A stretch of 64,000 nt of DNA from Streptococcus pneumoniae (GTDB lineage: Bacteria > Bacillota > Bacilli > Lactobacillales > Streptococcaceae): positions 62,001-126,000 of the forward strand of contig NZ_CRPU01000002.1 in NCBI RefSeq assembly GCF_001096185.1, written 5' to 3'. Under the pieces are notes generated by a model, which saw only the letters and a list, made by a program, of their open reading frames with translations, had not been told where the DNA came from and searched no databases. A program made the position numbers and the translations under genes. Positions within the stretch are counted from its first letter, which is position 1; every line of letters starts with the position of its first letter. This document shows positions 1 through 7,915 of the stretch, one piece after another.

Positions 1-1034
1 ACGCAAAAAATTTGACTCAGCATATCGGCGGAGCCAAGATTTATCTCAAACGTGAAGACCTCAACCATACAGGTGCCCACAAGATTAACAATGCCTTAGG
101 ACAAGTTTTGCTTGCCAAACGCATGGGTAAAAAGAAAATTATTGCTGAAACAGGTGCTGGTCAGCACGGTGTGGCAACAGCAACAGCTGCAGCCCTCTTT
201 AACATGGAATGTACCATCTATATGGGTGAAGAGGATGTTAAACGCCAAGCTCTCAATGTGTTCCGAATGGAGCTTTTGGGAGCCAAGGTCGAGGCTGTAA
301 CAGATGGTTCGCGCGTGCTCAAGGACGCAGTCAATGCGGCCCTTCGTTCATGGGTAGCTAATATCGATGATACCCACTATATCCTTGGTTCTGCCTTGGG
401 ACCTCATCCATTCCCAGAAATCGTTCGTGACTTCCAAAGTGTCATCGGTAGAGAAGCTAAACAACAGTACCGTGACTTAACAGGTCAAGATTTACCAGAT
501 GCCCTAGTAGCTTGTGTTGGTGGTGGTTCTAACGCTATCGGTCTCTTCCATCCATTTGTAGAAGATGAGTCTGTAGCTATGTATGGGGCTGAAGCGGCTG
601 GACTTGGTGTGGATACAGAGCATCACGCAGCTACCTTGACCAAGGGTCGTCCAGGTGTCCTTCACGGTTCACTCATGGATGTGCTCCAAGATGCCCATGG
701 TCAAATTCTTGAAGCCTTCTCTATCTCAGCAGGTTTGGACTATCCTGGTATCGGTCCAGAACATTCTCACTACCACGATATCAAGCGTGCTAGCTATGTT
801 CCTGTGACTGACGAGGAAGCCTTGGAAGGATTCCAACTCTTGTCTCGCGTGGAAGGGATTATACCAGCCTTGGAATCTAGCCATGCTATCGCCTTTGCGG
901 TGAAATTAGCCAAAGAACTTGGACCAGAAAAGTCTATGATTGTCTGCCTATCAGGTCGTGGGGATAAGGATGTGGTTCAAGTCAAGGACCGCTTGGAAGC
1001 AGATGCAGCAAAGAAGGGAGAAGCTCATGCCTAA
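1..1034 (+). CDS. trpB: Tryptophan synthase beta chain, 5' end outside window
   Basis: The beta subunit of tryptophan synthase condenses indole with L-serine, using PLP, in the last step of tryptophan synthesis. The reading frame is open from the first base, so the true start lies upstream; about 343 of the roughly 400 residues usual for the family are present. Visible motifs are [10 protein letters not shown], whose lysine holds PLP, and the phosphate-binding [12 protein letters not shown] at position 12 would be a false start, because the frame reads [10 protein letters not shown] through it. The gene overlaps trpA by 8 bases, which fits translational coupling of the two subunits. Confidence 0.97.
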   Translation, partial: AKNLTQHIGGAKIYLKREDLNHTGAHKINNALGQVLLAKRMGKKKIIAETGAGQHGVATATAAALFNMECTIYMGEEDVKRQALNVFRMELLGAKVEAVTDGSRVLKDAVNAALRSWVANIDDTHYILGSALGPHPFPEIVRDFQSVIGREAKQQYRDLTGQDLPDALVACVGGGSNAIGLFHPFVEDESVAMYGAEAAGLGVDTEHHAATLTKGRPGVLHGSLMDVLQDAHGQILEAFSISAGLDYPGIGPEHSHYHDIKRASYVPVTDEEALEGFQLLSRVEGIIPALESSHAIAFAVKLAKELGPEKSMIVCLSGRGDKDVVQVKDRLEADAAKKGEAHA

Positions 1035-1803
1035 GACACTAACAGAAAAATTAAACGCTATTAAAGCAGCTGGAAAAGGAATTTTCGTTCCCTATATCAT
1101 GGCTGGAGACCATGATATAGGTTTGGATGGTCTCGGAGAAACAATCCACTTTTTAGAAGATTTGGGTGTCTCTGCCATTGAAGTGGGTATTCCCTTTTCA
1201 GACCCTGTTGCAGATGGACCTGTTATCGAAGAAGCTGGCTTGCGCAGTCTAGCCCACGGGACCTCTACCCAGGCTCTGGTTGAAAACTTGAAAACCATTG
1301 AAACAGAGATTCCACTTGTCATCATGACCTACTTTAACCCCATCTTTCAGTACGGTGTGGAGAACTTTGTCAAAGATTTGGCACATACAGCGGTTAAGGG
1401 CTTGATTATTCCAGACCTTCCTCATGAGCATGCCAACTTTGTAGAGCCATTTTTGGCAGACACAGACATCGCCTTGATTCCTCTAGTTAGTTTGACGACA
1501 GGGATTGAGCGCCAGAAAGAATTGATTACAGGGGCAGAAGGTTTTGTCTATGCCGTTGCTATCAATGGGGTGACAGGGAAATCAGGCAATTACCGCGCAG
1601 ATTTGGACAAGCACTTGGCACAATTGCATCAAGTAGCCGACATCCCAGTCTTGACAGGTTTTGGTGTATCTAGTCAAGCTGATGTAGAACGCTTCAATGC
1701 GGTGTCAGATGGCGTCATTGTTGGTTCGAAAATAGTAAAAGCTCTCCACCAAGGAGAGTCGATTCAGGACTTTATCAAACAAGCAGTAGCTTACCAAAAA
1801 TAA
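1027..1803 (+). CDS. trpA: Tryptophan synthase alpha chain
   Basis: The alpha subunit cleaves indole-3-glycerol phosphate to indole, which is channelled to TrpB. The 258-residue protein begins [18 protein letters not shown]. The catalytic acids lie in [16 protein letters not shown], and the phosphate-binding loop near the C-terminus reads [10 protein letters not shown] followed by [13 protein letters not shown] chose the ATG at 1027, inside the end of trpB, rather than an in-frame upstream start at 940 because it gives the family's normal length and N-terminus. Its last 29 bases overlap the 3' end of the convergent prepilin peptidase gene. Confidence 0.97.
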   Translation: MPKTLTEKLNAIKAAGKGIFVPYIMAGDHDIGLDGLGETIHFLEDLGVSAIEVGIPFSDPVADGPVIEEAGLRSLAHGTSTQALVENLKTIETEIPLVIMTYFNPIFQYGVENFVKDLAHTAVKGLIIPDLPHEHANFVEPFLADTDIALIPLVSLTTGIERQKELITGAEGFVYAVAINGVTGKSGNYRADLDKHLAQLHQVADIPVLTGFGVSSQADVERFNAVSDGVIVGSKIVKALHQGESIQDFIKQAVAYQK

Positions 1804-2434
1804 TTAAACAAGCAGCGAGCAGGAGGAAAGGCACAAAAGGAAGTCTTTCCTTTTTCTTTTGTAGGAGAAAGGCTAGAATCCCCATCGTCGAAGCAAACTG
1901 AATCAAGATGAGTAATTCGGTTGCGCTAAAGACGAGAGCACAAGAAGCTAAAAAGAGGAAATCCCCTGCTCCCATTCGGATATCGATAAAATGAGCCAAA
2001 ATTCCAAGGACAAGGAAGAAGAACATGACCAGATTCCAGCCAGAGCAGACCATTAGGAGTAGATGAAAGACAATCCAGACCAGTAAGGGGTATTCCTGAT
2101 GGCGCAAGTCGTAGATACCCAAGGTCAAACCAGTAGTGATTAGGATAACTTGTCCCAAGGAAAGAAAACCCCAAGAGCAAACCAGAAAAAGGAGACCTAA
2201 ACCTAGTTCAAAAAGGGCATACCAGACTGGATAAGGTGCCTTGCAGTAGCGACAGCGAAAGCGATTGAGCACCTGCGACAGAATCGGAATCAAATCTAAT
2301 GGCCGCAAGCGAGTCTGACAGGCATCGCAGTGGCTAGCTGGTAGGATAATGGATTGCTCTGGAAAACGGTCAATGACCAGACCAAGAAAGGAAGCGAGAA
2401 TACTCCCGATAAGAAAAAAATAAATATCAATCAT
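1775..2434 (-). CDS. cclA: Type IV prepilin peptidase of the competence system
   Basis: This membrane aspartyl protease cuts the leader of type IV pilin-like proteins; in pneumococcus it processes the ComG pilins used for DNA uptake. The 219 residues are strongly hydrophobic with several membrane spans. Four zinc-type cysteines (36, 39, 61, 64) form two CxxC pairs in the N-terminal cytoplasmic loop, as in PilD. The catalytic aspartates are D109 (GIYDLRHQ) and D158 (the GxGD motif GAGD). A ComX box lies only 7 bases before the start codon, so expression should be restricted to competence. The 3' end overlaps trpA. Confidence 0.93.
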   Translation of the reverse strand: MIDIYFFLIGSILASFLGLVIDRFPEQSIILPASHCDACQTRLRPLDLIPILSQVLNRFRCRYCKAPYPVWYALFELGLGLLFLVCSWGFLSLGQVILITTGLTLGIYDLRHQEYPLLVWIVFHLLLMVCSGWNLVMFFFLVLGILAHFIDIRMGAGDFLFLASCALVFSATELLILIQFASTMGILAFLLQKKKERLPFVPFLLLAACLIIFGKLLLV

Positions 2435-2441
2435 ACTTATC

Positions 2442-2449
2442 TATTCGTA
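2442..2449 (-). promoter_or_regulatory. cin-box (ComX/SigX -10 element) of cclA
   Basis: The minus strand reads TACGAATA, the exact consensus recognised by the competence sigma factor ComX in streptococci. It ends 7 bases before the cclA ATG. If transcription starts the usual 5 to 8 bases downstream, the mRNA has almost no 5' leader. No good Shine-Dalgarno sequence fits in the gap. Confidence 0.85.
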
Positions 2450-2503
2450 AAAAATGGAAGAAGTAGTATAATGGAGAAACATAAACAAGATAGTGAGGTC
2501 AAG

Positions 2504-2959
2504 ATGACAATTCTTTTTGAAGAAAAGGTGAGCACAGAAAATGCTCAGCTCGTATGCCAATGGTCTAACTCTCTTGGCAAATCCTTTCAAGAACAATGGA
2601 TGGGTCCAAAGATTCCTTTTCCCTTAACAATTCAAGTCTTGCAAGACTTGGAAGGAATCTTTTCAATCTTTGATGGACAAGAGTTTGTGGGACTTATCCA
2701 GAAAATTAGGCTAGAAGACAGTAATCTTCATATCGGGAGATTTTTTATCAATCCCCAGAAACAGGGGCAGGGCTTAGGTAGCCAGGCTTTAAGGAAATTT
2801 GTTAGTTTGGCCTTTGAAAATGAAGACATAGATACTATTTCTTTAAATGTCTTCGGGGCAAATCAAACAGCTTACAATCTTTACCAAAAAGAAGGATTTG
2901 AAATCGTTCAAATAGTTGAAGAACCTGAACGGAAATACGTTATGAAGAAGGGCAGATAG
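2504..2959 (+). CDS. GNAT family N-acetyltransferase
   Basis: This 151-residue protein of the GNAT fold transfers an acetyl group from acetyl-CoA to an unknown amine. The acetyl-CoA loop is QKQGQGLGSQ at residues 85-94, followed by a helix and the typical late segment NQTAYNLYQKEGFE. I chose the ATG at 2504 because GAGG lies 7 bases upstream; an earlier in-frame ATG at 2471 sits inside a TATAAT promoter element (2467-2472) and has no ribosome binding site. The gene is divergent from cclA and ends in a bidirectional terminator. Substrate is unknown. Confidence 0.85.
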   Translation: MTILFEEKVSTENAQLVCQWSNSLGKSFQEQWMGPKIPFPLTIQVLQDLEGIFSIFDGQEFVGLIQKIRLEDSNLHIGRFFINPQKQGQGLGSQALRKFVSLAFENEDIDTISLNVFGANQTAYNLYQKEGFEIVQIVEEPERKYVMKKGR

Positions 2960-2981
2960 AAGTTTAATTCCAAATATAAAG

Positions 2982-3034
2982 AAAGCGAACAAAACAGAAT
3001 TCTGATTTTCAGAAAACAAGTTTGTTCGCTTTTT
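2982..3034. terminator. Bidirectional intrinsic terminator
   Basis: AAAGCGAACAAA (2982-2993) pairs with TTTGTTCGCTTT (3021-3032), with A and T tracts on the outer sides. It separates the acetyltransferase from the convergent ROK gene. The arm sequence is shared with the element near 20155. Confidence 0.85.
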
Positions 3035-3081
3035 ATGATATACTCCCTCTTTTTAGTCTATTTATTAAATGTAATAGAAAA

Positions 3082-4260
3082 TTAGGAATGTAGAATTGTA
3101 TGATACAAACAAAGTGCAATAGCTGAGTGTGCAGCTGTAAAATCATTATAAGGTTCAATAATGACTTCAGGTAGGCGATTATAGAGCAATTTGGGTTTGT
3201 AGTTCATTTCACTATATAGTTTTTGGATGATGTGTTGATTTGTTAGTAAAGGACTATGTAGGTAGATTTTTTGAGAGTCAATCATCATACTGATATTTAA
3301 AATGGTTTGACTAAGATAGAGTAAGGCTTGATGGATAAGTGTGATTATTCCAGTGTCACCTAATTGATAAGCGGTTAAAATAACTTGGATATCAATATCA
3401 TCGGCATTTTTGACTAAACTAGGAAGTAGAGAATAGGGAGATTGATGATATAGAATTTTTGATTTTTTGATTAACCAAGATTCTCCAGCAAAAGTTTGTA
3501 AGCATCCCTTGCGTCCACAACTACATTCTTCTCCCTCAGATGAAACTACTGTATGCCCTATTTCTCCAATCATTAGATTTCCTTTCCCATAAATGTTTCC
3601 GTCATAGATATAAGAGCAGTGCATACCTCTAGCAAAATGAAAATAAGCAAAATTAGGGTCATTCTGTTGGCGACTAAATAGTCGTTTACCAATAGCCATA
3701 CAGTTAACATTGTTAGAGAAAAATAAAGGTTTATCAAAGTGAGATTGAATCATTTCTAAGTCGATATGTTGCCATAAAGGATTGTTTGTTGTTATTTTAT
3801 AATCATCTAAATAGCGACCCGGTAGCGCAATTCCAATTGCTTCTATTTCATAATCAGAGCAGTTATTTAAGAATTGCTTTAGTGTCTGGCTAATGAGTTG
3901 ATTTCCCTTTTCTTGGATTAACTGTTTAGTGACAATTTCTTTCTCTTCTTTTAAGATATTTCCTAGATTATCTCCTAAAGAAAAAGTAAAGTGTTTTTCA
4001 GATAGTTCACAACCGATGTAGTAAAATCGTTTAGCTTGAATATCTAGCAGGATTTTTTTTCTTCCTACACTTGTATCGTGTTCGTCTTCACCAAGTTCTA
4101 AGAGAATATTTTCTTTAATCAGCTCATTTGTGATACTGCTGGTTGTTGCAGGTGTTATCCCTGTTTTGGTAGCAATTTCAATTCGTGAAATGGGTCCTAA
4201 TGTGTAAACTGTTTCCAGTATTTTAGCTCTTAGTTGTAATTGTTTCTTAGATAAGGTCAT
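3082..4260 (-). CDS. ROK family (NagC/XylR type) transcriptional regulator
   Basis: This 392-residue protein has an N-terminal winged helix (about residues 8-58, with ISRIEIATKTGITPATTSSI as the recognition unit) and a sugar-kinase-like ROK domain. The ROK zinc site is visible as H236 (GEIGHTVV) and C246, C248, C253 (CSCGRKGCLQ). Such proteins normally repress sugar operons and release DNA on binding a sugar or sugar phosphate. It is transcribed away from the PTS-sulfatase genes across a 405-base shared promoter region, so it is the probable regulator of that operon. The sugar ligand is unknown. Confidence 0.9.
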   Translation of the reverse strand: MTLSKKQLQLRAKILETVYTLGPISRIEIATKTGITPATTSSITNELIKENILLELGEDEHDTSVGRKKILLDIQAKRFYYIGCELSEKHFTFSLGDNLGNILKEEKEIVTKQLIQEKGNQLISQTLKQFLNNCSDYEIEAIGIALPGRYLDDYKITTNNPLWQHIDLEMIQSHFDKPLFFSNNVNCMAIGKRLFSRQQNDPNFAYFHFARGMHCSYIYDGNIYGKGNLMIGEIGHTVVSSEGEECSCGRKGCLQTFAGESWLIKKSKILYHQSPYSLLPSLVKNADDIDIQVILTAYQLGDTGIITLIHQALLYLSQTILNISMMIDSQKIYLHSPLLTNQHIIQKLYSEMNYKPKLLYNRLPEVIIEPYNDFTAAHSAIALCLYHTILHS

Positions 4261-4665
4261 ATTAGTTTTCTTCCTAGTTGTCAGATTCTTAAAATCCTAT
4301 GATTTTTTGCTATGGATAAATGTAGATGTTAATCTTTTTAAGCTTTTCATTTATTACTGGTCTCTTTTTATTATATATTGATAATAAAAAATAATCAAAT
4401 GTTTACACAAATCCTTGACAAGGCTTTCTTATAGTTGTAAAATATAAATAACAAAAGATAATCAAATAACAACTTGACGTCAAAAAATAAAGCTAATTGA
4501 TAACTTTTGATAATAAAATATATTTAAGAGGAAGTGCAACGGAAAATAATGGAAAGTAATTCACAAGATAGAAAATAGAGTAGTATGTGATGATAGGGGT
4601 TCTTGCTAACAATGATATAGAGCCTAGTTGTTACGAAAATATTTCAATCAGTTGGAGGATTGAGA
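4261..4665. promoter_or_regulatory. Divergent promoter region of the ROK gene and the PTS-sulfatase operon
   Basis: A strong plus-strand sigma-A promoter is visible: TTGACA at 4415-4420, a 17-base spacer and TAAAAT at 4438-4443. Around it lie operator-like repeats: TTGAT...ATCAA arms at 4378-4398, another AATCAAAT copy at 4460-4467, the perfect palindrome TTGACGTCAA at 4474-4483, and a TTGATAAC/TTGATAAT direct pair near 4497-4514. I infer binding by the adjacent ROK regulator. The mRNA leader would be about 215 bases; I see no clear riboswitch in it. Confidence 0.7.
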
Positions 4666-5562
4666 ATGAAACGTTTAATTAGTGCAAATCCATCTGAGAT
4701 ATTAGAGATGAATGCTGAAGAATTAAAACAAAGTATTTTAGCAAGTGAAGGTAGAGTTGTTCTATCTGAAAATGTAGCCACTCGTGAGACATTTGTTGGA
4801 GATATCACTAATTCTGAAATTGCTAGAGCTTTTGGAGCTGACATGATTTTATTGAATTGTGTTGATGTTTTTGAGCCTAAAATTTATGCTTTGGATAGTT
4901 CAGGTGATGATGTTATTCATCGCTTACACCAGCTCGTTGCTTGCCCAATTGGTGTAAATTTGGAACCGATTGACCCATCTGCAAAAATGCTAGAAGAAAC
5001 ACAAGAAATTGTTGCAGGTCGTGTTGCAAACAGAGATACCTTTAAGAGGATTGAAGAACTTGGGTTTGATTTTGTTTGTCTGACTGGAAATCCAGGTACA
5101 GGAGTTAGCAATCAAGAGATTATCAAAGCAGTTCAATCTGCTAAAGAGAATTTCTCAGGTTTGATTATAGCTGGTAAAATGCACGGCGCTGGTGTAAAGG
5201 AACCTGTCGCGGATATTTCCGTTGCGGAGCAGTTGCTTGAAGCAGGTGCAGATGTGATTTTGGTTCCAGCTGTTGGGACAGTTCCTTCTTTTAACGATGA
5301 AGAATTGCGTGCAGTGGTAGATTTAGTTCACAGTAAAGGTGGACTAGTGCTGAGTGCTATCGGGACTAGCCAAGAAACCTCTGATACGGAGACAATTAGA
5401 GAAATAGCGCTGAGAAATAAGATTTGTGGAGTTGATATTCAACATATAGGTGACGCAGGATATGGGGGACTGGCAACAGTTGATAATATCTATGCATTGA
5501 GCAAGGCAATTAGAGGAGTGAGACATACAGTATCTCGCTTAGCTAGATCAGTAAATAGGTGA
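4666..5562 (+). CDS. TIM-barrel-like protein of uncertain function (DUF7916-like)
   Basis: This is a 298-residue soluble protein. Glycine-rich turns such as LTGNPGTGVSNQEI, IIAGKMHGAGV, DVILVPAVGTVPSF and VLSAIGTSQE, and alternating predicted strands and helices, suggest a (beta/alpha)8 barrel. I recall proteins like it next to lactose/cellobiose-family PTS genes and being annotated as hydrolases or as a DUF7916 family, but I cannot verify an activity. The ATG at 4666 follows GGAGG at 4654-4658. As first gene of the operon it may act on the imported sugar phosphate. I assign no reaction. Confidence 0.7.
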   Translation: MKRLISANPSEILEMNAEELKQSILASEGRVVLSENVATRETFVGDITNSEIARAFGADMILLNCVDVFEPKIYALDSSGDDVIHRLHQLVACPIGVNLEPIDPSAKMLEETQEIVAGRVANRDTFKRIEELGFDFVCLTGNPGTGVSNQEIIKAVQSAKENFSGLIIAGKMHGAGVKEPVADISVAEQLLEAGADVILVPAVGTVPSFNDEELRAVVDLVHSKGGLVLSAIGTSQETSDTETIREIALRNKICGVDIQHIGDAGYGGLATVDNIYALSKAIRGVRHTVSRLARSVNR

Positions 5563-5576
5563 TAAAGGAGTAAGCT

Positions 5577-5894
5577 ATGGCTAAAGTAACAATTATGTTA
5601 GCATGTGCAGCAGGTATGAGTACAAGTCTGCTAGTGACAAAGATGCAAAAGGCAGCAGAAGATAAGGGGTTGGATGCAGAAATTTTTGCAGTTCCAGCTC
5701 CTGAAGCAGAAGAAATTGTAGCAACAAAAGAAGTAAATGTGTTGCTTTTAGGCCCTCAAGTTCGCTATTTACTAGGGGACTTTCAAGAAAAACTAAAAGA
5801 TAGACAGATTCCTGTGGCGGTTATTCCGATGACAGATTACGGAATGATGAATGGTTCTAAAGTCTTAGATTTAGCTGAAAGTTTATTAGACTAA
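5577..5894 (+). CDS. PTS lactose/cellobiose-family IIB component
   Basis: This 105-residue cytosolic phosphocarrier passes the phosphoryl group from IIA to the incoming sugar. The phosphocysteine is C10 in the loop MLACAAGMSTS, typical of the cellobiose/lactose IIB family. The remainder has the expected alternating fold (VNVLLLGPQVRYLL). It lies 14 bases after the preceding gene and is followed by IIA and IIC, making a complete permease split over three genes. Confidence 0.95.
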   Translation: MAKVTIMLACAAGMSTSLLVTKMQKAAEDKGLDAEIFAVPAPEAEEIVATKEVNVLLLGPQVRYLLGDFQEKLKDRQIPVAVIPMTDYGMMNGSKVLDLAESLLD

Positions 5895-5910
5895 GATCGA
5901 GGAGAATGCT

Positions 5911-6228
5911 ATGAATGAAAGTAATTTAGAATCTGTAATGGGGCTAATTATGTATGGTGGGGAAGCCAAAAGTAATGCTATGGAGGCTATTCAGGCAGCA
6001 AAAAAAGGTGATTTCTCAAAAGCCAATCAAAGATTAGCTGATGCGAATGCTGCCTTATTACAGGCGCATAAGGCTCAAACAGAAATGTTGACAAGAGAGG
6101 CACAGGGGGAAGAAACTTCAATTAGCCTCTTGATGGTACACGCGCAAGATCATTTAATGACGAGTCTGACCTTTGTTGACTTAGCAAAAGAAGTGGTAGA
6201 AGTGTACAAACGATTTGAAAAAAATTAG
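5911..6228 (+). CDS. PTS lactose/cellobiose-family IIA component
   Basis: This 105-residue helical protein accepts phosphate from HPr. The active-site segment is LLMVHAQDHLMTS, with H77 as the likely phosphohistidine and D80 as the conserved metal ligand of the trimeric IIA-Lac fold. The N-terminal MGLIMYGGEAKSNAMEAI also matches the family. GAGGA lies just upstream of the ATG. Gene order B-A-C is seen. Confidence 0.95.
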   Translation: MNESNLESVMGLIMYGGEAKSNAMEAIQAAKKGDFSKANQRLADANAALLQAHKAQTEMLTREAQGEETSISLLMVHAQDHLMTSLTFVDLAKEVVEVYKRFEKN

Positions 6229-6237
6229 GAGTTTGGT

Positions 6238-7593
6238 ATGAATACAATGTTGGATAAAATGCAAGAAAAACTTTCTCCAATTGCAATGAAAGTTGGGAAT
6301 CAGAAGTTTTTAGTTGCTTTACGTGATTCATTTGTGGGGACTATGCCTGTTATTATGACAGGTTCCATTGCTTTGTTATTAAATGCTTTTCTAGTGGATT
6401 TACCACAACAATTTCACCTAGAAAGTATTACGAAAACCTTTCAGTGGCTTGTTGACATCAATAATTTGGTATTCAAGGGAAGTATACCAATTGTTTCCTT
6501 GTTGTTCATCTATTGCTTGGGAGTGAATATCGCTAAGATTTACAAGGTTGATACAGTTTCTGCTGGTTTGGTATCACTTGCCTCGTTTGTCATTTCGATT
6601 GGAAGTACAGTTACAAAGAGTTTCCCTTTGGCAAATGTAGGAGATGTGAAATTAGATCAAATCTTACAAGGAATTGATAATCTAGCATTTGATGGTAAAA
6701 ATCTGATGGTAACTATTGGGAATGTGATTCCAGGAAACCATATCAATGCCAGAGGCTACTTTACAGCCATGATGATTGGATTTTTAGCCTCTATTATTTT
6801 CTGTAAAGTAATGAAAAAGAACTGGGTAATCAAGTTACCAGATTCAGTTCCCCCTGCGATTGCTAAGCCGTTCACTTCTATCATTCCAGGATTTATGGCG
6901 ATGTATGTAGTAGCTATTTTGACTTATATTTTCCATCTACTTAGCAATGACTTATTGATTGATTGGGTTTACAAGGTGTTACAAACGCCATTACTAGGTT
7001 TGTCTCAAAGTTTCTTTGCAGTTATTCTGATGATCTTTTTGAATAAGTTATTCTGGTTTTTTGGTCTCCATGGAGGAAATGTATTGGCTCCCATCATGGA
7101 AGGGCTATTTGGAGTTGCTATGTTAGCGAACTTGGATGCTTTCCAAAAAGGTGAACCGATTCCTTATATATGGACAAGTGGATCTTTTGGGGCGTTTGTC
7201 TGGTTTGGAGGATTAGGATTAGTACTTGCTATTTTAATTTTTTCAAGAAACAGTCATTATCGAAAAGTTGCCAAACTTGGTCTAGCACCAGTTCTGTTTA
7301 ATATTGGTGAGCCGGTCAATTATGGTTTACCAGTTGTCTTGAATCCTTTGCTATTTATACCATTTGTACTTAGCCCAGTTTTCATGGCAACGGTAGCTTA
7401 CTGGGCAACAAGCTGGGGTCTTGTTTCACCTGTTACGCAAAATGTTACTTGGGTAATGCCACCAATTTTATATGGTTTCTTCTCTACAGCATTTGATTGG
7501 CGTGCCATCATCTTATCAGTTGTTTGTTTGATTATTAGTGTCTTGACTTATTTCCCATTTGTGAAAATGGCAGATAAAACTGAATTGAGTTAA
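6238..7593 (+). CDS. PTS lactose/cellobiose-family IIC component
   Basis: This 451-residue integral membrane permease translocates and helps phosphorylate the sugar. There are about ten hydrophobic segments. Family motifs include FWFFGLHGGNVLAPIMEGL and FNIGEPVNYGLPVVLNP, the latter being the conserved substrate-binding loop. Length is normal. The only sugar clue comes from the neighbours: with a sulfatase downstream, a sulfated mono- or disaccharide is a reasonable inference, but specificity is not readable from the sequence. Confidence 0.95.
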   Translation: MNTMLDKMQEKLSPIAMKVGNQKFLVALRDSFVGTMPVIMTGSIALLLNAFLVDLPQQFHLESITKTFQWLVDINNLVFKGSIPIVSLLFIYCLGVNIAKIYKVDTVSAGLVSLASFVISIGSTVTKSFPLANVGDVKLDQILQGIDNLAFDGKNLMVTIGNVIPGNHINARGYFTAMMIGFLASIIFCKVMKKNWVIKLPDSVPPAIAKPFTSIIPGFMAMYVVAILTYIFHLLSNDLLIDWVYKVLQTPLLGLSQSFFAVILMIFLNKLFWFFGLHGGNVLAPIMEGLFGVAMLANLDAFQKGEPIPYIWTSGSFGAFVWFGGLGLVLAILIFSRNSHYRKVAKLGLAPVLFNIGEPVNYGLPVVLNPLLFIPFVLSPVFMATVAYWATSWGLVSPVTQNVTWVMPPILYGFFSTAFDWRAIILSVVCLIISVLTYFPFVKMADKTELS

Positions 7594-7915
7594 TGGTCTT
7601 ACTTGCATTTTTTGTGATAAAATAGAAATAGATTACGTGTAAGATGAGTTAGGTGTAGGATTTCTTATCTCCACTAAAATTGTTATTAGACAAAGGTTTA
7701 TAGTCTGTTGAAGTTAGAATAGTACACTGTAACTTCTAAAACAGTGCTAGAAAATGATTTGAATTTCCTAATTGATTTAGTCATATTTTAGTTCATTTTT
7801 CTATAAAACATAACAAGAATGTTATTGCTTTATATAGAGAGATTGATATAGAAAGGGGGGCAGTAAAGGTAGATATCTTCTTGTGCCTCTTTTGCCATAT
7901 TAGAAAGGAGATTTT
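7594..7915 (+). other. Intergenic stretch between PTS IIC and sulfatase
   Basis: These 322 bases hold no convincing gene. GATAAAAT at 7616-7623 and a weak TTGCTT-16-TATAGA pair (about 7826-7853) could be promoters, so sulfatase, FGE and exporter may be transcribed separately from the PTS genes. Imperfect inverted sequence near 7710-7745 (GAAGTTAGAA against TTCTAA) may be a repeat remnant. AGAAAGGAG before the sulfatase ATG is a good ribosome binding site. Confidence 0.4.

Noticed and set aside
12-1034. trpB starting at the TTG at position 12
   Set aside because: The frame is open to the window edge and the residues before it (AKNL) continue the conserved protein, so the gene is simply cut by the window.
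7594-7915. A small gene between PTS IIC and the sulfatase
   Set aside because: No frame of useful length with a ribosome site was found; the region has only weak promoter-like and repeat-like sequence.
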